Positions 20,101-26,342 of a stretch of 64,000 nt of DNA are shown in pieces. A program made the position numbers and the translations under genes. Under the pieces are notes generated by a model. That model was not told the DNA's origin, did not search any database, and saw only the letters and a program-made list of their open reading frames with translations. The stretch comes from an uncultured Bacteroidota bacterium (GTDB taxonomy: Bacteria > Bacteroidota > Bacteroidia > AKYH767-A > 2013-40CM-41-45), in NCBI GenBank assembly GCA_937871435.1, contig CALMQM010000023.1, forward strand, positions 1-64,000. Reading direction: 5' to 3'. The number at the start of each line of letters is the position of its first letter. Position 1 is the stretch's first letter.

Positions 20101-21470
20101 CACTCGATTTCTATCTGGCCAGCTCTTGTTATGTTGAATATTACGGTGTAGACAATCAAGTGGTGACCGGAATTGGAGTTGGAAAGGCCAGATCTGTTCA
20201 GCACAAATATGGGAATCTGGAAATAAATTTCACCGGTACAGCGAATACTGAATTTGTGTACCCAACAAATATACCTAATGACTCTTGTACCTTTGTCAGA
20301 AATGGATTGTATCTCACCAATGGTGAATTAAATCTCGACAATGATCATGTTCCTTCTAATGGAGGCGGAAGAATGATTGTTTTAGAAAATAAAAATGGCA
20401 CCGCAGTAACCAGAACAAACGGCTATGTAAGAAGTGAAGTTGAAAACGGAACAGGTATTTTCAAATGGATAATGGGTAATAATACGACCGCTCATATTTT
20501 CCACTTTGGATATGATGCAGCCAATTATATTCCTCTCACATTTACTCCAGCCAGTGGTACAGTTGATACTGTTAAGATTGGTACTTATCATACGACATTT
20601 GCTAATCTTCCCTACCCTCCTACAGTAACTCATGTGAGAAACAATGGTGGTGTTGACAACAGTACATATACTGTTGATCGATTCTGGAACATTGACATCA
20701 CAGGTACATCAGCGACTGCAAACGTTTTGTTTAAAGCCACAGCTGCCGAAGTGGGCAGCATCAGTACATTATTAGCACAACGTTGGGTAAATTCCGCATC
20801 TTCATGGACCAATCCCGTTCCCGGGGCACAATCCAGTGTTACAAACGGTACACAGGCAAACACTTTAGGTATATTAAATACATGGTGGACCCTTGCAGGC
20901 AGTGCAAATCTTTTACCTGTTGAACTTGTACGGTTCGAAGGAAAATGTGATGGTAAAAACATCGAACTGGACTGGACGACTGCAACAGAAATCAATAACA
21001 GTTATTTTACTATCGAACGAAGTATAGATGGTACTGAATGGGAAAGATTAAATACTATTTCAGGCAGTGGGAACAGCAATCACGTGATCAATTATCATTA
21101 TTCTGATTTCCATCCACTCTCTCAAAACAGTTACTATCGTCTCACTCAAACTGATTATGACGGTAGATTCGAAACATTTTCTCCTATCAAGGTGGAAAGT
21201 TGTGCAGGCAGTAATGTGATTGATGTATATGTTGTTTCTAAAGCGAAGAGTAATTCATTAGTGTATTTGAATTCTCCTTACAAAGGCAAATTTACTTTGG
21301 AAGTATATTCAGGTAATGGATCAATTTTGGAAAGCAGTATTGTTGAAACAGAAAAAGGAATGAATACCCTTCCTATACATACCGAATCCCTTAGTGATGG
21401 TGTATACTACGTTCGGCTGCAAAGTTCTACGGACGTCTTAACCAGAAAATTTATTGTAAGTAACGAATAA
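17199..21470 (+). CDS. T9SS-secreted beta-helix-like protein
   Basis: A 1423-aa exported protein starting at a GTG codon; this start gives a sensible signal peptide (FLFVVLFSLLILVNSKSAYSQ core region, residues ~17-38). Residues ~40-1000 are repetitive beta-strand units rich in N, G, T and V (for example LTINGVVIVSNSATS, NFTISSVAPAKPT), suggesting a right-handed beta-helix or similar solenoid. Residues ~1245-1335 carry the module common in Bacteroidota surface proteins: LPVELVRFEGKCDGKNIELD, then the TATEINNSYFTIERS stretch. The last ~80 residues (LEVYSGNGSILESS, LSDGVYYVRLQS, RKFIVSNE) are a T9SS type A sorting domain with an atypical first motif. Enzymatic residues cannot be picked out. Role at the surface is inferred. 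Confidence 0.85.
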   Translation: MKHSSLTGGFCTFFKTKNFLFVVLFSLLILVNSKSAYSQVTCTSTGTWATATWNPSAPTAGQSVTVAVGCTLTVDVNTPVINDLTINGVVIVSNSATSYLTISGNLVVNSGAKLQNDGSIEFVTPNKSFALNGTAIYIHNPRNNVTLDESIFYNSAEAFSATSSLVIQKWSDGSIPLGDPSRVASSIFGNLTLAATVPGGTWDQDGYFATNRIRGTFTVSASTIVMDDGTGVSTSLFLQDVLINGTGNIVFQRGLNRSLSLSTNNFTISSVAPAKPTVVMDTSYGVLNWTVTGNLTINYDFNAVFGNNFTAGADIRVTVTGNLNLNGGNIIFNNKADAPLRLTVNGTTTFNNTTVGGITCLIEGGNGALTMVTQDLVISAGNPNCFLGKPGATLQAKGAGTITVNNDLLVNGTATTYFAYSDSLAAKVRVEARRDILLNGQGSYTVGAYSNGAFTLSAIRNISQTKGQFIGQLYSANLSIDSIIAGTDFTFNSTTATDYFKGNRSAGNTVIKTTGNFNVVNSGLLSGQGVIGVDSSAAPLSFVVGGNYVQSGGSFSGVLNGSGAATFNITGMVDVNAGIFKGQNNIVYSNIGTITFTAGSIDYDGGLFSGFYSCNNSSLTGVFTINGNCKVNFTSATDEFTFIGVGKVGFDNNNLILTLNITGGLNIGGANGTFISSQSGGIENITLGSASFANGNNSFNCTQSNALSTGHTVKMTVLGNLSVSGGINFLSASTQNDTVIINNDLIISGGSLSVKGADATASIVNILGGYSQTGGNFYMHNNVSDALGASSSIIMTVNSNDDATGDFTHSAGTLYFDNASSVPGSLNLVLNVKSPNYTLGPSGNMTMTNPGVGTVAGVMNFAHVGTINFSRSGSHDIQQIRQNILTNCTVDMISGNLQLASHQTPSALPDWMLVNVGGVLAMRTNKLFSNATKMYSGITNLGRIRTQNINGMYDATTNAAFSTTVADSLDFYLASSCYVEYYGVDNQVVTGIGVGKARSVQHKYGNLEINFTGTANTEFVYPTNIPNDSCTFVRNGLYLTNGELNLDNDHVPSNGGGRMIVLENKNGTAVTRTNGYVRSEVENGTGIFKWIMGNNTTAHIFHFGYDAANYIPLTFTPASGTVDTVKIGTYHTTFANLPYPPTVTHVRNNGGVDNSTYTVDRFWNIDITGTSATANVLFKATAAEVGSISTLLAQRWVNSASSWTNPVPGAQSSVTNGTQANTLGILNTWWTLAGSANLLPVELVRFEGKCDGKNIELDWTTATEINNSYFTIERSIDGTEWERLNTISGSGNSNHVINYHYSDFHPLSQNSYYRLTQTDYDGRFETFSPIKVESCAGSNVIDVYVVSKAKSNSLVYLNSPYKGKFTLEVYSGNGSILESSIVETEKGMNTLPIHTESLSDGVYYVRLQSSTDVLTRKFIVSNE

Positions 21471-21483
21471 GAAATAGTTAACA

Positions 21484-21511
21484 AGAACCATATTGGTTTT
21501 CTTTCTTTCTT
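21484..21511 (+). terminator. weak terminator-like hairpin
   Basis: AGAACCA (21484-21490) pairs with TGGTTTT (21494-21500, one G-T pair) around a 3-nt loop and is followed by the pyrimidine-rich CTTTCTTTCTT. The stem is short and AT-rich, so termination may be partial. Confidence 0.35.
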
Positions 21512-21547
21512 GTTACAAACTTTTTCACCTTAGGGTGTATCTTTTAT

Positions 21548-22699
21548 ATGCTCATTCAGGAATTCACCAAAGATACATTCAAAGTACAGGTTTTTGATAC
21601 TATCCGGGATGCTGCCGTTTTTGAGAAATGGAACTGTTTACACAGACCAGGATTTGATTTTGACGTCAACTATCTGAGTGCAATTGAAAAATCACAGCCG
21701 GCTGACCTTTCATTCCGCTATTTACTGATTCAGGCGAATGAAAAAATTGTTGCAAGAGTCTATTTTCAGGTATTAAATTTTGGAAATAGAAACCTGAGTG
21801 TGGATACAGGGAATTTTCTTCTTCGAATAGCATCGTTTTTCATTCGCTTTTCTCCTTACAAAATTATCATTGGAGGAAATTTGTTTGCCGTTGACTTTTC
21901 ACCAGTAGACTATTTGAAGAATGAAATTTCGGTTGGAGAACTTTTAGAAATAATTTCTTCCTATGTCAGGAAGGAGAAATACGACATATTCGCATTAAAA
22001 GATTTGTCATCCGACTTCACATCACACAACATGTATCCATTTGGACTCACTGAATTCAAATCAGATTTGACCATGGAACTTGCTGTCCGGTCTGAATGGA
22101 AATCATTTGTCGATTATGAAAAATCCTTAACTCACAAATATGCTCAACGGGCACGCAAAATACGAAGAGCAGCTGCTTCCATAGAAAGAATTGAATTAAC
22201 ACATGATCTCTTTTTATTGCACCGAGAACGCATTTCCGAATTATTTAAATCCATCTGCGCGAAACAAACAATCAGGATGGGAATTGTGGATGATCGTTAC
22301 TTTGAAGAAATGCGTAAAGCTTGTGGAAATGATTTCATGATGACCGGATATTTTCTTGAGGGCAAATTGATTGCTTTTACTTCCATGTTTGATCGTCCTG
22401 ATAAACTGGAGGTACATTATATAGGGATGGACTATTCTTACAACAAAAGTCATTCACTGTATTTCAATATTTTGTTTGATGGAATTGAAAATGCAATTCG
22501 GTTGAAGAAAAATTCTCTCGAATTGGGAAGGACAGCACGGGAAGCAAAAGCTGTGATTGGTTGTGAACCCGTATACTTTAATGATTACATTCATATCAAT
22601 TCATACATGACGCGAAAAATTGTTGATATGCTTCAAAAATTTTTTCAACAGCGAATGGGTGAATCATGGAAGGAACGACATCCATTCAAACAACTTTAA
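21548..22699 (+). CDS. GNAT-fold (BioF2/FemAB-like) acyltransferase-like protein
   Basis: A 383-aa soluble protein without signal peptide. The C-terminal half (~195-360) has the fold pattern of GNAT-type acyl transferases: a helix with HKYAQRARKIRRA, a central strand MTGYFLEGKLIAFTSMFD, YIGMDYSYNKSHSLYFNILF, and the LELGRTAREAKAVIGCEP segment that is typical of the FemAB/BioF2 peptidoglycan-related GNAT families. The N-terminal half likely holds a second, divergent GNAT fold. Substrate is unknown; aminoacyl or acyl transfer is inferred from the family. It stands alone between the giant secreted protein and the cobalamin riboswitch, with no obvious operon partner. Confidence 0.7.
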   Translation: MLIQEFTKDTFKVQVFDTIRDAAVFEKWNCLHRPGFDFDVNYLSAIEKSQPADLSFRYLLIQANEKIVARVYFQVLNFGNRNLSVDTGNFLLRIASFFIRFSPYKIIIGGNLFAVDFSPVDYLKNEISVGELLEIISSYVRKEKYDIFALKDLSSDFTSHNMYPFGLTEFKSDLTMELAVRSEWKSFVDYEKSLTHKYAQRARKIRRAAASIERIELTHDLFLLHRERISELFKSICAKQTIRMGIVDDRYFEEMRKACGNDFMMTGYFLEGKLIAFTSMFDRPDKLEVHYIGMDYSYNKSHSLYFNILFDGIENAIRLKKNSLELGRTAREAKAVIGCEPVYFNDYIHINSYMTRKIVDMLQKFFQQRMGESWKERHPFKQL

Positions 22700-22863
22700 G
22701 TTTGTTTCAAAATTCTTCCTTGCCCGTTAAATGATTTTTCTACTTCATTTCAATTCACTTTTTTTTAATTAATCGTCTTCAAGCATCTTGCAAGTATTCA
22801 AACATAAATTTCATTTGAGGATCAATTCAATTGAGAGTCAGAATTCTATTTGAATTGTTAAAC

Positions 22864-22895
22864 TTATACAACTCATGTAATTTGTTTTATATTTG
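22864..22895 (+). promoter_or_regulatory. promoter of the cobalamin-riboswitch transcript
   Basis: TATATTTG at 22888-22895 is a perfect TAnnTTTG -7 box. TTA at 22864-22866, 21 nt upstream, is a near match to the -33 TTG. The transcript would begin at about 22901, just ahead of the riboswitch. Confidence 0.6.
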
Positions 22896-22905
22896 CATCG
22901 TTGAA

Positions 22906-23067
22906 TGGTTCCTGATTTTGTCAGGATTAAAAGGGAATCACGTGTGAATCGTGAACAGTTCCCGCTGCTGTAAGTTCCGTTTAATTGTTAAGTATAGGCC
23001 ACTGTCATTTAAAAACGATGGGAAGGCGCTTAACAAAGGGATAAGTCAGAAGACCTGCCGTCAACCA
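22906..23067 (+). promoter_or_regulatory. cobalamin (B12) riboswitch
   Basis: Conserved aptamer segments occur in the right order: AAAGGGAATCACGTGTGAATC, then CCCGCTGCTGTAAG (22962-22976 area), GCCACTG (22998-23004), GATGGGAAGGC (23018-23028) and AAGTCAGAAGACCTGCC (23043-23059). TGGTT at 22906-22910 pairs with AACCA at 23063-23067 as stem P1. In Bacteroidota, B12 binding to such elements shuts down outer-membrane corrinoid uptake genes. The ~113 nt between the aptamer and the btuB ATG would contain the expression platform; a clear intrinsic terminator is not seen there, so control of translation is more likely. Confidence 0.95.
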
Positions 23068-23180
23068 TACATGAAGGCTTTCGGGTAAAAAGCACGAATG
23101 ATACCGGCAACAGCTGCCTGCATCTTTCCCGCCTTTACTCCTTGCTTTTGAATTTATTCATTCAAATTAATAAAAGGCAG

Positions 23181-25370
23181 ATGCGCAATTTTATTTTAAC
23201 ATTCATTTTAGTTTATGTTTCAAGATCGGTTTTCTCTCTTGAACCAAGTGATTCACTTCGTAAGGACTTAAAAGAGGTAACTATTTCTGCTACCAGGCTG
23301 GAAAGAAATCTAATCGAAACAGGAAGAAGTGTAACTGTACTGACACAAAAAGATTTGGATAACAGCGTTTATTCCACTGTCGCCGAATTACTCTCAAAGC
23401 AAGAAGGGTTGTACATAGTGGGTAGCACCCAGACTCCCGGCTCTGTTGAAAGTATTTTCATGCGTGGCGCAAACAGCAATCAGACTGCAATTTTTGTAGA
23501 CGGGATACGAATCAATGACGGATCTTCTGTAAATAATACCATAGACTTAGGTGAACTTCCTTTAGCAGATGTAGAACGAATAGAAATTTTGAGAGGATCT
23601 CAAAGTACCTTATATGGGACATCTGCTATTGGCGGAGTCATCAATATCGCCACCTTCAAACCTGAAAAAACCGGCACCACATTGAAAATCGGTTTATCAG
23701 GAGGGTCGTTTGTCAAATCAGGAAATCAGATTTTTCCTTCCGCCAACATAGGTTACAAATTAAAAAACGGAATTTATTTCAGCACTGGAGGAAGCTACCA
23801 ACAAGTCAATGGTATTGACGCAACCATAGACACAGTCACCAATCCGCTTGTTTTCAAACACCGTGACAGAGACAACTGGATAAAAAAATGTGGTGGACTT
23901 GAACTCGGTTTTATATCAAAAAAGACAGATGTCAGTTTTGGATTCAAACATTTGCACATGAATACAGATATAGATAAATCTGCATTTGTTGATGATGACA
24001 ATTACACATTGAATTATGAAAGAAATACAGCATATGGAAAAGTCAGATATGTTGCCAATGATAAACTTGACATCGCTTTAACCTGTGGCTTCACAAAAAA
24101 TGTCCGTCATGCTTATAACGATTCGTCCCAGGTAGATAATAGTGGTAGCACAGACAAAACAATTTCAGAAGATCAATATTCCAGTCAAAACAACAGTGCA
24201 GATTTATTTGCCACCTGGAAAGAAAAAAACATTCACTACTCTTTAGGTGCTTCCTATCTGAATGAAAAAATGGATCAGGTGAGTAATTATTATTCTGCCT
24301 TGTATGGATTCCCAGCATTTGAATCACACTCATCATTGGACACAATTCATCCGGAAGCAAGCACGACAAGTTTATATGCGCAATTGGATCTGCATGGAGC
24401 TTTAATTTCACCATTCTTATCTCCCTTCGACATTATTCTAGGTGCCCGGATGATGAATCACTCCAAATTCGGACAAGAATTTGTCTGGGAGCTCAACCCG
24501 TCGTGGAGAATTACTAACGAAGCATTGATGTACTTTTCATTCAGCAAAGGTTTAAACGCGCCATCCTTATACCAATTGTATTCTCCATCAAGGTATTTCA
24601 CTTATGATATGAATTTCACAACCGGAATCCCTACCGGAAATGCCGATTTATCACCTGAAATTTCAGATTCATATGAATTGGGCTTCAAACAAAAAATTTC
24701 AACAACCGGATTTTTTGGATTGTCAATTTTTAAAAGCATTACGAAAAACCAAATTGATTATGTGTATTTCTGGGATCAAAATGTACCGATTGATCAATTA
24801 GGCACAGATTTTAACAGAGATGATTACAGGGGCGACAGGTATTTAAATACCGGTAAGCAGACCATGTATGGAATTGAGTTTACGTTTGAAAATAAAATTA
24901 ATGACTTTCTGCAATTGAGATTTAACCTGGGATTGGTCAATGGGTATATTGATTATTCTTCATCACAAATTTCCAATTCACAAACTGCAGGGAATCATGT
25001 TCAAGTCTTCAACAACGGTTCTTTCCTGAATGCTCCTGTCCGATCACAAGGATTGACCCGAAGACCCAACACAGCAAGAACAGAAATTCAGGTAACACCT
25101 GTTAAACAGTTAGATTTTATTCTTGGGTTGAGTTACGTAGGTTCCCGATCAGATGTCTACTACGCTGCCACCCGAGGTCCGTTTGGTGCATTGTCCACAA
25201 CCCCGGTTGACGATTATACATTGGTTGACATAAGTTGTCACTATCCGGTTGCCTCTCACCTTTCAGCATCCTTCAGGCTGGAAAACCTGTTGAATGAAAA
25301 ATATTCCGAAATCAAAGGATTCACTTCCAGAGGTAGAGGTGCATACCTGAAAATCACCTACGAGTTATAA
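23181..25370 (+). CDS. btuB: TonB-dependent outer-membrane corrinoid receptor (BtuB-type)
   Basis: A 729-aa receptor from the ATG at 23181; this start is preferred over in-frame TTG codons from 23142 because it places the signal peptide (RNFILTFILVYVSRSVFSL) at the N-terminus. A TonB-box-like segment KEVTISATRL follows at ~28-37. Residues ~45-170 form the plug (VTVLTQKDL, IFMRGANSNQTAIFVDGIRI, VERIEILRGSQSTLYGTSAI). The remainder is a 22-strand-type barrel ending in RLENLLNEKYSEIKGFTSRG and AYLKITYEL. Specificity for cobalamin or a relative is inferred from the upstream riboswitch. No btuFCD or corrinoid synthesis genes are in the window. Confidence 0.92.
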   Translation: MRNFILTFILVYVSRSVFSLEPSDSLRKDLKEVTISATRLERNLIETGRSVTVLTQKDLDNSVYSTVAELLSKQEGLYIVGSTQTPGSVESIFMRGANSNQTAIFVDGIRINDGSSVNNTIDLGELPLADVERIEILRGSQSTLYGTSAIGGVINIATFKPEKTGTTLKIGLSGGSFVKSGNQIFPSANIGYKLKNGIYFSTGGSYQQVNGIDATIDTVTNPLVFKHRDRDNWIKKCGGLELGFISKKTDVSFGFKHLHMNTDIDKSAFVDDDNYTLNYERNTAYGKVRYVANDKLDIALTCGFTKNVRHAYNDSSQVDNSGSTDKTISEDQYSSQNNSADLFATWKEKNIHYSLGASYLNEKMDQVSNYYSALYGFPAFESHSSLDTIHPEASTTSLYAQLDLHGALISPFLSPFDIILGARMMNHSKFGQEFVWELNPSWRITNEALMYFSFSKGLNAPSLYQLYSPSRYFTYDMNFTTGIPTGNADLSPEISDSYELGFKQKISTTGFFGLSIFKSITKNQIDYVYFWDQNVPIDQLGTDFNRDDYRGDRYLNTGKQTMYGIEFTFENKINDFLQLRFNLGLVNGYIDYSSSQISNSQTAGNHVQVFNNGSFLNAPVRSQGLTRRPNTARTEIQVTPVKQLDFILGLSYVGSRSDVYYAATRGPFGALSTTPVDDYTLVDISCHYPVASHLSASFRLENLLNEKYSEIKGFTSRGRGAYLKITYEL

Positions 25371-25394
25371 GAAAGTCAAAAATTCATACTTTTG
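25365..25394 (+). promoter_or_regulatory. internal promoter for the DUF6580-like gene
   Basis: TACTTTTG at 25387-25394 matches TAnnTTTG exactly; TTA at 25365-25367 lies 19 nt upstream and overlaps the end of btuB. It would give a leader of about 17 nt. If active, it would let the small membrane protein escape B12 control. Confidence 0.5.
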
Positions 25395-25416
25395 TTCAAC
25401 CTTATTTCATATACCC

Positions 25417-25944
25417 ATGAACGTAACCGTCACTAAAACTAATGCATTTCTCATAGCCGGATTGCTCATCTTCATTGCGGCAATTACCCGTATCATTCCG
25501 CATCCTTTCAATTTCACTGCGATTGGAGCAATCGCTTTGTTTTCCGGTGCTACATTTAAGGATAAGCGATGGGCTTACATTCTTCCCTTCATCGCCATGA
25601 TAATCACAGATACATATATCGGATTTCACTTTTCCATTCTACCTGTATATGCTTGTTTTGCATTGAGTGTGGCATTGGGAACGCTCATAAAGAATAAACC
25701 AAATGCATTCAATGTGATCGGATTATCTCTCATCTCATCAACAATCTTTTTTCTGGTTACCAATTTACCTATCTGGTATGCTGACATGAGTTTGTATCCA
25801 ATTTCATGGTCAGGAACGATGGAAAGTTATACTATGGCATTACCTTTTTTCACTAATCAAATCGCAGGAGACTTATTCTATTCCGGATTGTTTTTTGGTG
25901 TTTATCACATTCTTGAAAAAAGCAGAAAAATCGCTTTTTCATAA
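25417..25944 (+). CDS. small multispanning membrane protein, DUF6580-like (possible ECF S-component-like protein)
   Basis: A 175-aa protein of about five hydrophobic segments: ~10-30, ~38-52, ~54-72, ~75-95 and ~105-120, with a sixth near ~140-165. The stretch ITRIIPHPFNFTAIGAIALF and the GATFKDKRWAYILPF block are characteristic of a conserved Bacteroidota family that I know as DUF6580. These resemble the substrate-binding S-components of ECF-type vitamin transporters in size and topology. Position 46 nt behind btuB suggests a role in corrinoid or cobalt handling, which is an inference. No ECF ATPase genes are nearby. Confidence 0.7.
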   Translation: MNVTVTKTNAFLIAGLLIFIAAITRIIPHPFNFTAIGAIALFSGATFKDKRWAYILPFIAMIITDTYIGFHFSILPVYACFALSVALGTLIKNKPNAFNVIGLSLISSTIFFLVTNLPIWYADMSLYPISWSGTMESYTMALPFFTNQIAGDLFYSGLFFGVYHILEKSRKIAFS

Positions 25945-25959
25945 TCCCTTCCTGAACAA

Positions 25960-25996
25960 AAAAAAGACCCAGCCTTACGGGGCTGGGCTTTCTTTT
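25960..25996 (+). terminator. intrinsic terminator closing the btuB transcription unit
   Basis: CCCAGCC (25968-25974) pairs with GGCTGGG (25981-25987) around the loop TTACGG, preceded by an A-run and followed by CTTTCTTTTT. Confidence 0.85.
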
Positions 25997-26038
25997 TCAA
26001 CCTTACGGGGTTGATGGATTAATCAATCTTACGGGATT
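25968..26038 (+). repeat. three tandem hairpins with the same TTACGG loop
   Basis: The core CTTACGGG occurs three times, with TTACGG starting at 25975, 26003 and 26029. Each copy is flanked by a different but self-complementary arm: CCCAGC/GCTGGG, TCAAC/GTTGA and CAAT/ATTG. The arms have changed in a compensatory way while the loop stays fixed, so these are related RNA or DNA hairpins and not simple repeats. The first doubles as the terminator. The remaining ~300 nt to the next gene (26041-26342) show no other element that I can name. Confidence 0.75.
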
Positions 26039-26342
26039 GCTGAAAAATTTTATCCTCTTTTCTGTACGGGTTTGAATTAAACACACCTGTTGAACGCCCA
26101 TAGCTTTATTAAAGATTTTGTCCAATTGGCCAAGTATTACAGTTGTAATCAATAGTATATTTTAATCAAAAAATCAGGCTTTTTAGGGTTCTGAAAGCTC
26201 ACTCAAATGCGCCTTTTACTTTAATATTCAATTAAAGTAAGCTGGCATTAGCCCATTATTTCCAGTGTTTTACAGAATATAATTGAATTCCGCCCAAGCA
26301 AAATGCATTTTGCCTTTGTCGCCAGCACGATAATAGGCCGAA

